From: Candidatus Scalindua sediminis
GTDB taxonomy: Bacteria; Planctomycetota; Brocadiia; Brocadiales; Scalinduaceae
Length of the DNA: 64,000 bases
Reading direction: 5' to 3'
NCBI GenBank assembly: GCA_008636105.1
Contig: VSDH01000001.1
Span: 1 to 64,000, forward strand
Positions 50,611-59,898 of the stretch are shown here, piece after piece. A program made the position numbers and the translations under genes. The notes beneath the pieces were generated by a model, which did no database searches, had not been told where the DNA came from, and saw only the letters and a program-made list of their open reading frames with translations. Positions within the stretch are counted from its first letter, which is position 1. Every line of letters starts with the position of its first letter.

Positions 50611-52044
50611 ATGGCATTTGACCTTGAAAATAATATATTAGCAATTTCCACACCCTCTGGCAGGTCTCTTAGAGCTATTATCAGGCTCAGTGGCAAAGAT
50701 GTCTTTACTTATTTACAAAATATTTTTGTGCCTAAAGATTGTAATAGGATTACGCATGAAAAAGGCTTCAGCACATATCAAGGTAATATTTATATCGAAG
50801 AAGAAAAGATTAGTATTCCTGTCTACATTTATATTATGAAAGCCCCAAATTCGTATACAAGGGAAGATACTGTAGAAATCCATACTTTTGGTTCATCTCC
50901 TTTACTCGAAATACTTTTGGAAACATTGGTTTCATCAAGAAACATAAATAACTACAAAGCAGGTAATGGTGAAGAAAAAATAAGTATTAGGATTGCAGAA
51001 CCCGGAGAATTTACCAAAAGAGCATTTCTAAATGGGAGAATAAACCTTACAGAAGCAGAATCTGTATTACATATAATACGTTCCCAGACAGAGTCTGAAC
51101 TGTTACTTGCTGTTTCAAATTTGAAAGGAAGACTGGCAGGATTTCTGAGTGAGATACAAGGAGAATTAATGAAACTCAGCGCTAGAATAGAGGCAAATAT
51201 TGATTTTTTTGATCAGGATATTGAATTAATATCTTTCAATGAAATAGAAAAACAGCTTGAACATATAAAAGAGAAATTGAGTAAGATTGTTGAAAAAGAT
51301 CAAACATCAAGAATTTTTCATGACGGCATAAAAACTGTTTTTGTCGGTTGGCCAAATACAGGCAAATCAAGTGTGTTTAATAAACTATTAAATTATTCAA
51401 AGGCAATAGTCACACCAATCAATGGTACAACAAGAGATACGCTGGAAGCTGTATTAAATTTGGAAGGTATAAATTTTCGAATTATAGACACCGCAGGAGT
51501 TATACATGAAAAAGGGGAATTAGAATCTATAATTATGAAAAGAATATACGATTCCGTAAATGATGCCCAAATTGTCCTGTTTTTTATAGATGGGAGTATG
51601 AAACTTCAGACTGAACAAATCGAATTTTTCAACTCCATAACCACAAAAAATAAGATAATAGTAATCAATAAGAATGACATGCCACAAGAAGTTGATTGTA
51701 AGGATTTTTCCTTAATGATGAGAACATTTCCAGTAGTTAAAACATCTGCACTCACAGGGGAGGGAGTAGGTGAATTAAAAAAGATACTGGTCTCTAATAT
51801 TCTTAAAAAGAATGTTGATATATCTGCTTCAGGTATAGCCTTCACCATGAGACAGAAAATTATACTTTCTCAGGCACTTGAGACATTAGTGCACATTACA
51901 GATTCTTTAAATCAAAAGGTAAGCTACGAGATTATGGCGATAGATTTGAGAAGTTTGTTAGACACCATTGGTGAAGTTACGGGAGAGGTAATAACGGATG
52001 ATATACTGGATATAATATTTTCAGAATTTTGTATTGGTAAATAA
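50611..52044 (+). CDS. mnmE: tRNA modification GTPase MnmE
   Basis: MnmE with MnmG installs the carboxymethylaminomethyl (or aminomethyl) group on U34 of tRNAs. I start at ATG 50611, where family similarity begins (AFDLENNILAISTPSGRSLRAIIRLSG). The frame is open upstream with TTG 50563 and GTG 50572. The folate-binding N-domain contains SYTREDTVEIHTFGSSPLLE and EPGEFTKRAFLNGRINLTEAE. The G domain has GWPNTGKSS, NGTTRDT, DTAG and NKNDMP. The C-terminal CIGK, with the catalytic Cys, is intact. Length from 50611 is 477 residues. Confidence 0.94.
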   Translation: MAFDLENNILAISTPSGRSLRAIIRLSGKDVFTYLQNIFVPKDCNRITHEKGFSTYQGNIYIEEEKISIPVYIYIMKAPNSYTREDTVEIHTFGSSPLLEILLETLVSSRNINNYKAGNGEEKISIRIAEPGEFTKRAFLNGRINLTEAESVLHIIRSQTESELLLAVSNLKGRLAGFLSEIQGELMKLSARIEANIDFFDQDIELISFNEIEKQLEHIKEKLSKIVEKDQTSRIFHDGIKTVFVGWPNTGKSSVFNKLLNYSKAIVTPINGTTRDTLEAVLNLEGINFRIIDTAGVIHEKGELESIIMKRIYDSVNDAQIVLFFIDGSMKLQTEQIEFFNSITTKNKIIVINKNDMPQEVDCKDFSLMMRTFPVVKTSALTGEGVGELKKILVSNILKKNVDISASGIAFTMRQKIILSQALETLVHITDSLNQKVSYEIMAIDLRSLLDTIGEVTGEVITDDILDIIFSEFCIGK

Positions 52045-52069
52045 AATTCAGGATATTTTTGGAATTCGC

Positions 52070-52122
52070 TTGACATTCAATATGTTGTATGTTAGATTGC
52101 ACTACACTTCTATATGTTGATT
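52070..52122 (+). promoter_or_regulatory. nrdR promoter with two NrdR-box-like sites
   Basis: TTGACA (52070-52075) and TAGATT (52093-52098) with a 17-bp spacer form the promoter. CAATATGTTG (52078-52087) lies in the spacer and CTATATGTTG (52110-52119) lies downstream of the -10. Both fit the core of the NrdR box consensus (CwATATwTwG) with one substitution each. They are exactly 32 bp apart, about three helical turns, as NrdR box pairs usually are. This predicts autoregulation of nrdR and possibly co-regulation of nrdD. Confidence 0.65.
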
Positions 52123-52163
52123 TTATAAGCCTACTTTTAGAAACTCAATAGTAAATCGTACAC

Positions 52164-52640
52164 ATGAAGTGTCTATTTTGTAAGGTTGATAACGACAGAG
52201 TAATTAACTCAAGAACATCAATAGATGGTTTAAGTGTAAAACGGAGGCGTGCATGTTTAAATTGTGGCAGACGATTTACAACATACGAGAGGGTTGAAGA
52301 AAGCCCTATAAGAGTAGTAAAAAAGAATGGTAGTAGAGTTAATTTTGATCGCAATAAGATACTAACAGGGTTGCTCAAGGCATGTGAAAAAAGGCCTGTG
52401 TCAACTGAAGCACTTGAAAATATTGTATCTGAAATAGAAAGAGTAATATACGACAAGTTTGAAAGGGAAGTTGATACGAAGTTTGTCGGTGAACTTGTCA
52501 TGCAAAAGCTTGAAATTCTGGACAAGGTAGCTTATGTTAGGTTTGCGTCAGTATACAGAGAGTTTAAAGATGTAAAAGAATTCCTTGATGAGTTGAAACC
52601 TTTAATATCTCCAGCCAAGAAAAAAGTTAAGAGAAATTAA
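52164..52640 (+). CDS. nrdR: Transcriptional repressor NrdR
   Basis: NrdR senses nucleotide state (ATP/dATP) and represses ribonucleotide reductase genes. The 158 residues have the zinc ribbon CLFCKVDNDRVINSRTS...RRRACLNCGRRFTTYERVE (about 3-47) followed by an ATP-cone (about 49-139; VVKKNGSRVNFDRNKILTGLLKACEKRPVS). It is 28 bp upstream of nrdD, the gene it should control, and its own promoter contains two NrdR-box-like sites. Confidence 0.96.
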   Translation: MKCLFCKVDNDRVINSRTSIDGLSVKRRRACLNCGRRFTTYERVEESPIRVVKKNGSRVNFDRNKILTGLLKACEKRPVSTEALENIVSEIERVIYDKFEREVDTKFVGELVMQKLEILDKVAYVRFASVYREFKDVKEFLDELKPLISPAKKKVKRN

Positions 52641-52668
52641 TCGTAACAAAAAGGAGGATGGTTCTACG

Positions 52669-55044
52669 ATGACGATTGAAATGGTTCAGAAGCGTGATGG
52701 TAGATTAGTACCTTTTGATGAAAGTAAAATAGCAGATGCCATTTTCAAAGCTGCAAAAGCTATTAATGGCGAAGACAGATCCATTGCGGTAGAACTTGCA
52801 AGTGCTGTGACTCATTTCTTGCAAAAAAGATTCAATGACAAAATCCCGGGAATAGAAGATATTCAGGACCTAGTTGAAGAGATTTTAATCAAGAATGGAC
52901 ATGCAAAGACAGCAAAAGCCTATATACTATATCGAGAAGATAGAGCAAGGGTACGTAAATCACTCCGCGTTAGAAAACAAATCAGAAAAAGCAGCGATAC
53001 AACCGATGCAGCGTTAATGGTGGATCAGATTAGTAGGGATGAATCGTTCCCCTGGGACAAAAGAAAGATTGCAACAGCATTGGAAAAAGAAGCGGATTTG
53101 TCTAGCGAAATAGCTCAGGAGATTGCAAGTGCTGTTGAGAATCGTGTTTTCGCTTCAGGTCTAAATAGAATATCTACATCACTGGTTCGCGAACTGGCAG
53201 ATAATGAACTCTTTGAAAGAGGGTACAATGCAAAACTTGAAAAACAAACTGCCTTAGGTATGCCAAAATATGACATTGAACAACTCATATACTCGAAAAA
53301 TAAAGAAAACAGCAATATAGCATCCAATAATCCTGAGGCAATTAATCTTGCTGTAGCAGAAAACACCTTAAAACAATATGCTCTCCAAGAAGTATTTTCT
53401 AAAGACGTTGCAGACGCACACATTACTGGAATGGTCCACATTCATGATCTTGGTTATCCGACCAGAGTATATTGTTCCTCTCATTCCCTTGAGTATTTAA
53501 AAAAATACGGATTATCACTGGAAAATCTGGATACATCTTCTGCACCTGCTAAACATGCCAGAACGCTTACGGGTCATCTGAATACATTTCTTGCCTCAAT
53601 GCAGGCTTATTATGCTGGAGCTTTAGGGATAGGCTATATAAACATAATGTATGCTCCATATGTAGAAAATATGAACTATGATGAAATGAAGCAGGAAGCT
53701 CAACACTTAATTTTTAGTGGTTCACAAAGTGCTTTCTCTCGTGGAGGTCAGACATTATTCTTGGATTTCAACATACATACAGGTATACCAAATTATCTGA
53801 AAAAGATACAGGCTGTTGGTCCCAGTGGAAAACTTACAGGCAGGCTGTATGGAGAATATGAATTAGCTTCACAGAGGTTCACAAAGGCCTTGCTTGATGT
53901 CTGGCGTGAGGGTGATTGTCATGGGCATGTATTTGCATTTCCTAAATGTGATCTGCATATAAGTCATGATACATACAAAGACCCTAAACAATATGAACTT
54001 TTGGAATATGCTTGTCAGATTGCCAGTGAAAATGGGGTACCATATTTTGTCTTTGATAGAGATGAAATAACCTTGTCCGCATGTTGTCGACTGCGTACAA
54101 CTATATCAGATAATTATATGATTGATCATCCTGAAAGTATGAGATTTTGTGGATTCCAAAATGTAACTGTAAGTCTTCCTCAAGCTGCCTACCGCGCTGG
54201 CAAAGGAGACTTTGATAAACTTTATCGAGAGATTGACAAAGGTATAGACATTGCCATCAAGGCACATCTACAAAAAAAGAAATTCATTACTAGGCTGATG
54301 TCTGGTCCTGAAATGCCGTTGTGGGAAATTGGCAAGAAAGCCGCCGATGGAAGGCCATATGTAGATTTGGAAGCAGCTACTTACATAGTTGGCATTATAG
54401 GCCTGAATGAATGTCTACAGTATATGATCGGCAAGGAATTACATGAAGGTGATGATGTAGTTAAACTCGGACTACGTATTATTTCTCATATGTACTTCAA
54501 AGTGAAGGAAGAGGGCAAAAAATACAATTTGAAATTTTCACTTGAAGAATCACCTGCAGAAAGTGCGAGCAGGAGACTTGCCAAGATAGACGTTAGAAAC
54601 TACGAGGAAGCCGTTAACTTAATCAAGGGCGACATCGACAAAGACGAGTTTTATTACACAAACAGCGTTCACTTGCGTCCCGATGCGCCTACAGATATGA
54701 TCACAAGGATCAATGTTCAGAGTAAATTCCATAGCATGATTGAGTCTGGCGCAATAATACATGCTTTTGTGGGAGAGGAGAGGCCACCAGCTTCCGGTAT
54801 TATGAAATTGGTGCGAAAGACCTTTGAAAACACACAGGCAGCACAATTAACCATATCACCGGAATTCACCATTTGTAACGAATGTCATCGTGTTATTCCC
54901 AGGTTGGTAGATGTGTGTTCTTACTGTGATTCATCAAATTTCTATGGAATAAGAAGACTTGTATCGCACGACAAAGTCAACAACTGGGACAGAACGAAAA
55001 TTAGTGAATTGGCAGGTAGACAAAAGGAGAATTCTGAAACTTAA
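52669..55044 (+). CDS. nrdD: Anaerobic (class III) ribonucleoside-triphosphate reductase-like protein, no glycyl-radical Gly found
   Basis: The protein has 791 residues. The N-terminus holds an ATP-cone (about 3-95, VQKRDGRLVPFDESKIADAI) and a second cone-like repeat (about 110-190). The catalytic barrel follows, with VHIHDLGYPTRVYCSSHS, SGSQSAFSRGGQTLFLDFN, the finger-loop cysteines in LSACCRL and RFCGFQNVTVSLP. The C-terminus has a Cys4 zinc site (CNECH...CSYC) and the WxxxKxxEL signature. Family members then have R-V-x-G-Y with the radical Gly about 13 residues after the last Cys. Here the segment reads YGIRRLVSHDKVNNWDRTKISEL, with Ser or Val there and no Gly. Frame and both neighbouring motifs are intact. 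nrdR lies upstream and nrdG downstream. Confidence 0.88.
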   Translation: MTIEMVQKRDGRLVPFDESKIADAIFKAAKAINGEDRSIAVELASAVTHFLQKRFNDKIPGIEDIQDLVEEILIKNGHAKTAKAYILYREDRARVRKSLRVRKQIRKSSDTTDAALMVDQISRDESFPWDKRKIATALEKEADLSSEIAQEIASAVENRVFASGLNRISTSLVRELADNELFERGYNAKLEKQTALGMPKYDIEQLIYSKNKENSNIASNNPEAINLAVAENTLKQYALQEVFSKDVADAHITGMVHIHDLGYPTRVYCSSHSLEYLKKYGLSLENLDTSSAPAKHARTLTGHLNTFLASMQAYYAGALGIGYINIMYAPYVENMNYDEMKQEAQHLIFSGSQSAFSRGGQTLFLDFNIHTGIPNYLKKIQAVGPSGKLTGRLYGEYELASQRFTKALLDVWREGDCHGHVFAFPKCDLHISHDTYKDPKQYELLEYACQIASENGVPYFVFDRDEITLSACCRLRTTISDNYMIDHPESMRFCGFQNVTVSLPQAAYRAGKGDFDKLYREIDKGIDIAIKAHLQKKKFITRLMSGPEMPLWEIGKKAADGRPYVDLEAATYIVGIIGLNECLQYMIGKELHEGDDVVKLGLRIISHMYFKVKEEGKKYNLKFSLEESPAESASRRLAKIDVRNYEEAVNLIKGDIDKDEFYYTNSVHLRPDAPTDMITRINVQSKFHSMIESGAIIHAFVGEERPPASGIMKLVRKTFENTQAAQLTISPEFTICNECHRVIPRLVDVCSYCDSSNFYGIRRLVSHDKVNNWDRTKISELAGRQKENSET

Positions 55045-55100
55045 ATGACTGTTAAAAAAATTATTTTTCTTTTCACGATGCAATATAAACAAAATAATAG

Positions 55101-55128
55101 TTGACATAGAAAACATCTTGGTTATTAT
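55101..55128 (+). promoter_or_regulatory. Promoter in front of nrdG
   Basis: TTGACA (55101-55106) and TATTAT (55123-55128) with a 16-bp spacer lie 32 bp before the nrdG start. This suggests nrdG can be transcribed independently of nrdD. Confidence 0.5.
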
Positions 55129-55159
55129 AGGTTTTTATTTTTGAAACGCGGAAAGAAAC

Positions 55160-55894
55160 ATGTCCATAACAATAAAAGGTTTCATAGAAAACAGTTTGAT
55201 AGAGTGGGAGGGAAATATTGTTTCTATTATCTTCCTCCCCCATTGTAATTTGAGATGTCCATATTGTCATGCTACTCACCTGGTCAGGGAGCCTAACGAG
55301 CTTGAAAGCATTCCATTAGATGCCGTAATAGGAAAGATAAAACAAAACAAAAGTTGGCTGGATGGTGTTGTTATTACTGGCGGGGAACCTACGTTTCATA
55401 GTGATATAGATTTATTGATAAAGATTTTTAAGGAGATGGGGTTAAAGGTCAGGATAGATACAAATGGTACGAATCCCGCTGCATTGGAGAATCTGATACA
55501 AAGAGGATTAATTGATTGTGTAGCTATGGACATAAAAGCACCTTTAAGGGAGGAAAAATATAGAATAGCTGCCGGAACTTCGTGCGACCTGTCGGATATA
55601 AGGAAGAGCATAAAATTAATAATGGAAAGTGGTATAGAATATGAATTCCGCACTACAGTTTGTCCTACTGTTTTAGACGGGTTGGATATTACGGAAATTG
55701 CACAAAGTATAGCCGGAAGCAAGAGATATATTTTACAGACCTTTAAACCGAATAATTGTCTGGACAGCAGGCTGTTAGACGTCGAACCATACTCAGAAGA
55801 TGAAATAAAAGGGTTTGCTGAAGATGCACAGAGGTTTGTAAAGAATTGTTATGTTAGAGGCGAAGGCATGAAGGCCTTAAGCTGTAATTGGTAA
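55160..55894 (+). CDS. nrdG: Radical-SAM activating enzyme, NrdG-type
   Basis: The 244-residue protein uses SAM and a [4Fe-4S] cluster to make a glycyl radical on its partner. The cluster motif is CNLRCPYCHATHL (CxxxCxxC). GVVITGGEPTFHSDIDLLIKI holds the GGE SAM motif, and LKVRIDTNGTNPAALENLI and VAMDIKAPL are further elements of the NrdG2/anaerobic-activase branch. The length fits. It lies 115 bp downstream of nrdD, so an activase is present even though the partner's expected Gly is not found. It could also activate another protein. Confidence 0.9.
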   Translation: MSITIKGFIENSLIEWEGNIVSIIFLPHCNLRCPYCHATHLVREPNELESIPLDAVIGKIKQNKSWLDGVVITGGEPTFHSDIDLLIKIFKEMGLKVRIDTNGTNPAALENLIQRGLIDCVAMDIKAPLREEKYRIAAGTSCDLSDIRKSIKLIMESGIEYEFRTTVCPTVLDGLDITEIAQSIAGSKRYILQTFKPNNCLDSRLLDVEPYSEDEIKGFAEDAQRFVKNCYVRGEGMKALSCNW

Positions 55895-55945
55895 CTCTTC
55901 GAGATGTTTTTGGTCTTTTTTGCCTAAAAAAGGGGGTGATATAAT

Positions 55946-56089
55946 ATGGCAGTAAAAGCTAAAAAGAGAAGTACGGCTAAGAAAAAGACAACGGCAACGG
56001 CGAAGAAAAAATCTACCGGTACAAAAAAGAAAGCTACAGCTAAGAGGAAAGCACCAGCTAAGAGGAAAGCAACAAAGAAAAAAAGGTAA
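55946..56089 (+). CDS. Lys/Ala-rich histone H1-like small protein
   Basis: A 47-residue, extremely basic peptide made of Lys, Ala, Thr and Arg with repeats of the type KKKATAKRKAPAKRKATKKK. This composition matches bacterial histone H1-like (Hc1-type) C-terminal domains, which bind and condense DNA without sequence preference. ATG 55946 follows a very strong AGGGGGTGAT Shine-Dalgarno at 7-nt spacing, so it should be highly translated. It lies between nrdG and a strong terminator, 200 bp upstream of smc. A nucleoid-associated role is inferred from composition only. Confidence 0.8.
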   Translation: MAVKAKKRSTAKKKTTATAKKKSTGTKKKATAKRKAPAKRKATKKKR

Positions 56090-56209
56090 AATATATTTAG
56101 AAAGGTATTTTAATTTTTATGGAGATTACCAGCTAAAGGCTTTAAGAGCTCGTAAATGCACAGTTTTCCAATTTGTTTCTTTGGGACCGAACATTTTGAA
56201 AGAGTTAAA

Positions 56210-56243
56210 GGAGCGCCCCGATAATGAGGCGCTCCTTTTTTTT
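56210..56243 (+). terminator. Intrinsic terminator upstream of smc
   Basis: GGAGCGCC (56210-56217) pairs with GGCGCTCC (56228-56235) around a 10-nt loop, followed by eight T residues. It ends the transcript of the basic small protein before smc. Confidence 0.92.
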
Positions 56244-56291
56244 ATAAGGAATTAGTCAGGCTCGCTACAACGAGTCTACCGAAGGTATGCC

Positions 56292-59200
56292 ATGCAGTTA
56301 AAAAAGTTAGAAATATTTGGTTTCAAGTCTTTTTCGGACAAGACAAGTTTCGAGTTCGAAAGGGGAATTACCGTTATTGTAGGTCCTAATGGATGTGGGA
56401 AAAGTAACGTAGTCGATGCCATAAAATGGATACTCGGGGATCAAAGTGCAAAGTCACTTAGAGGTAATGAAATGTCAGATGTGATATTTAGTGGAACTAA
56501 TAAACGGCCCTCTATGGGATATGCAGAAGCCTCTCTAACCATTTTGAATGACAAAAATATGCTACCGATAGAATATGAAGAAGTGTGTATTGCAAGGCGT
56601 CTATATACTTCAGGGGAATCCGAGTACTTAATAAACAAGCAGACTTGTCGCTTAAGAGATATTAAAGAACTATTTATGGATACTGGAGTAGGAGCTAACT
56701 GTTACTCCCTTATTGAACAAGGAAAGGTAGATACCTTACTACAGGCAAATATCCAGGAGAGGCGTTTTGTTTTTGAAGAGGCAGCAGGTATTAGTAAATA
56801 CAAAACTAAGAAAAGAGAAGCCATGTTAAAGCTGGAAAAGGTTGAACAAAATTTACTCCGCTTAAGTGACATAATTGAAGAAGTGCAGAAACAACTCCGC
56901 TCCGTAAAACTTCAAGCAGCAAAGGCTCGTAAATATAATGAGTATATAAATAGATTGAAGGATTTAAGGCTTAAACTTTCCTTGAAAAGATATAGGTCCT
57001 TCAAGACTGAAAGAGCAAATATTTTGAAACAAATACACCAGAAGGAAAATCAAGGCCAGGAAATGCTTACTAATATTGAAGATCTGCAGGTGAAGAAAGA
57101 TAGTTTACATAATTATACTGATGAACTTGTTTCTGGTCTTGGAAAGTCGCAGTCCGACCTGGCCAATCTTGATGCAAAGATTACTAGTACACACGACAGG
57201 ATAAGCTTTAACCATAAGGCAATAGAGGAACTTAACAACCATAAAGACAAGTATGAAAGGTATATTAGCGTGTTCAAAGATAGGATTAATGAAGCGGAAA
57301 ATGGTATTGCAAGCTTGGCGCGCAACTTAGAGGAAATACAAAATCATATATCAGAAAATGCTAATCGTTTATCAAAAAAAGAGTCCGAATTAAAACAATA
57401 CTCATTTGAATGTGATATCCTTCATCAGAAGATAGAAGAAAATAAAAAAAGAGTAATAGATATACTCCATAGAGAATCCAATCTTCAAAATGAAATGGGT
57501 AGTTTAAGTGCAGAAAGAGACACAATTGCCAATAGAAAAGCTAAATTGTCAAAACGCCAGGAAGATATATTATCGGAACTGGAACGGATAGATTGTGCAA
57601 GACAAGGCCTTACAAAACAAAGAGATATAATGTTAAGTAATATTGAGAACCTTGAAGCTTGTTTGTCCGGGATTAATGAGCGGTTAGTGGTATCTAATAA
57701 CGAGATTAAAGCTATTGATGATAACATAAATTCTCAGCAGCAGTTACTAAGTCGTAAAGAATCTCGTCTAGAAATCCTGGAAGACCTTGAGAGACGTTAT
57801 GAAGGTATAGGTTCTGGTGTAAAGTTTATTTTGGAAGAAGCGAGAAAGAATGATGGATTGACAACTAATATTTGTGGGATGGTTGCTGATTTGATAAGTG
57901 TAGATGCTACCTACGTTCCTGCCATAGAGGCAGCTTTGGGTGATAGAGCACAAATAATCGTTACCAATTCATTAAAAGAAGTAATTCAAGCAATTAACTA
58001 TCTGAAAAAGTGCGATAAGGGTTATGTTAAATTTCTTCCGCTGAATGATATTAAAGCGAGAAAAACTGAAACATCTTTTGATTTGAATATTCCAGGTGTT
58101 ATCGGGAAAGCAGTTGATTTGATAAAAAGTAAAAATGGTTTTAATTCACTAGTTGAGTATATCTTTGGGGGGACGATTATAGTTAAAGATTTTAACACAG
58201 CATTAACACTCGCCAACGATAAAAATGGAGTAAACTGTTTTGTGACACTAAATGGTGAAGTTATTGAGCCAGGCGGAACGATTCTTGTTGGAGTGGATAA
58301 CGTTCAGATCGGACTTATTTCTCGTAAGACTGAACTTGAGAACATTAAATTAGAACTCCAAAAGATTGAAAAAGAAATTGAAATGTATGTGAATGAAAAG
58401 AGAATTAAGACCAAAGAAATTGAAGACCTCTTTAAAGAATCAGATGAGATTAGAAAGAAGATAGATGCAGAAAATATTCTTAGGGTCTCAAATGAAAACA
58501 ATCTTCAAAAAGAAGAATTTAAAATTGTTGAGCTCAATGAAGAAAAGGATGTTAATGAAAGTGAGATCAATGAAATAAGCGAACTTATTGAAAAGATCAG
58601 TCAAAGAGAAGCAAGACTTAATGAGGAGGTAATAAAATTAAGTGATCAGCACAAAAATTTAGAAAGCCAGGTCGCAGCTTCAACTGAAGAAAAAACGCAA
58701 AAAGAGGCAACAAAAATAAATGTTCAAAATGAAATCACAGAATTAAAAGTTTTAATAGCACAAAAAGAAGAAAGAAAAGATAATATCAATACTTCCACGG
58801 AAAAACTAAAAGGAGAATATCAGAAAAATAAAGAAGAACTTGCATCAACAAATAATGAAATAAATAATTGCCAAGAAAAGACTATTGAAAGTGAGAGAGA
58901 GATTATAAACCTGAACAAATCATATGAAGAATTCAAGAAAGAAAAACCTGTTCTGGAAAAAGATATCGTGACACTAAAAGAAAAACAAAGTGATTATAAT
59001 GAACAGCTAAATGATATTAATATTCAAACTGATGAATATAGAGAAGAATATAGCAACCACGAACAAAAGATAAACGACTTGAGACTTAAGGAGAATGAGT
59101 TTAAGGTAAAAATTATGAGCTTAGAAGAGAGGATCCGTGATGATTATCATGTTGAGCTATCTGAACTCGACCTAGAAAATAAAGAAGAATATAACGAATC

Positions 59201-59873
59201 TTTTGATTGGGAAAGTGTTTCTCAAGAGATTGAACAATTAAAAGGTAAAACAGAAAGAATGGGTAACGTTAATTTAGAAGCCATTCAGGAACAGAAAGAA
59301 CTTGAAACTAGAGATGTACATCTTGAGGGTCAGATGGAAGACCTTCAAAAATCAAAGAATACCTTGAGGGACATCATAGAAAAGATAAATATTACAAGTC
59401 GAGAATTATTTGAAAAAACCTTTCATGATATAAGGAACAACTTTCATGAGATATTTCGGAAATTGTTTGGTGGCGGTAGAGCAGATATTATTTTAGAAGA
59501 AGGTGTTGACATTCTGGATGCAGGCATAGAAATAATCGCCCAGCCTCCCGGAAAAGACCTTAGGTCAATTACACTTTTTTCCGGGGGTGAAAAGGTCATG
59601 ACAACGATAGCACTACTGTTTGCTGTATTTCAGTCCAAACCAAGCCCATTCTGTATACTTGATGAAGTTGATGCAGCCTTAGACGAAAACAATATTAACC
59701 ATTTTATTCACATACTTAAGGAATTTACAAAAACTTCCCAATTTCTTATTATAACACACAACAAACAAACTATGAGTATAGCAGATGTTCTGTATGGAAT
59801 TACAATGGAAGAAGCAGGAGTATCAAAAAAGGTATCAGTTAAATTTAAGAATGCAGTGAGAGAAGTTGCATAA
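56292..59873 (+). CDS. smc: Chromosome segregation ATPase SMC
   Basis: SMC forms the ring complex that organises the chromosome with ScpA/ScpB. The 1193 residues have the full plan. The N-terminal ATPase head has Walker A GPNGCGKS at 31-38. A coiled coil (about 170-500) follows, then the hinge (about 515-680; GIGSGVKFILEEARKNDGLTT, and a hinge glycine patch near GGTIIVKDF). A second coiled coil (about 690-1030) precedes the C-terminal head, with signature FSGGEKVMTTIALLFAVFQSKPSPFCILDEVDAALDENN. The start is ATG 56292, with no close strong Shine-Dalgarno. The ScpA gene lies 8 kb upstream. Confidence 0.96.
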   Translation: MQLKKLEIFGFKSFSDKTSFEFERGITVIVGPNGCGKSNVVDAIKWILGDQSAKSLRGNEMSDVIFSGTNKRPSMGYAEASLTILNDKNMLPIEYEEVCIARRLYTSGESEYLINKQTCRLRDIKELFMDTGVGANCYSLIEQGKVDTLLQANIQERRFVFEEAAGISKYKTKKREAMLKLEKVEQNLLRLSDIIEEVQKQLRSVKLQAAKARKYNEYINRLKDLRLKLSLKRYRSFKTERANILKQIHQKENQGQEMLTNIEDLQVKKDSLHNYTDELVSGLGKSQSDLANLDAKITSTHDRISFNHKAIEELNNHKDKYERYISVFKDRINEAENGIASLARNLEEIQNHISENANRLSKKESELKQYSFECDILHQKIEENKKRVIDILHRESNLQNEMGSLSAERDTIANRKAKLSKRQEDILSELERIDCARQGLTKQRDIMLSNIENLEACLSGINERLVVSNNEIKAIDDNINSQQQLLSRKESRLEILEDLERRYEGIGSGVKFILEEARKNDGLTTNICGMVADLISVDATYVPAIEAALGDRAQIIVTNSLKEVIQAINYLKKCDKGYVKFLPLNDIKARKTETSFDLNIPGVIGKAVDLIKSKNGFNSLVEYIFGGTIIVKDFNTALTLANDKNGVNCFVTLNGEVIEPGGTILVGVDNVQIGLISRKTELENIKLELQKIEKEIEMYVNEKRIKTKEIEDLFKESDEIRKKIDAENILRVSNENNLQKEEFKIVELNEEKDVNESEINEISELIEKISQREARLNEEVIKLSDQHKNLESQVAASTEEKTQKEATKINVQNEITELKVLIAQKEERKDNINTSTEKLKGEYQKNKEELASTNNEINNCQEKTIESEREIINLNKSYEEFKKEKPVLEKDIVTLKEKQSDYNEQLNDINIQTDEYREEYSNHEQKINDLRLKENEFKVKIMSLEERIRDDYHVELSELDLENKEEYNESFDWESVSQEIEQLKGKTERMGNVNLEAIQEQKELETRDVHLEGQMEDLQKSKNTLRDIIEKINITSRELFEKTFHDIRNNFHEIFRKLFGGGRADIILEEGVDILDAGIEIIAQPPGKDLRSITLFSGGEKVMTTIALLFAVFQSKPSPFCILDEVDAALDENNINHFIHILKEFTKTSQFLIITHNKQTMSIADVLYGITMEEAGVSKKVSVKFKNAVREVA

Positions 59874-59898
59874 TCAAAGACGGCAAACTATATCTTTG

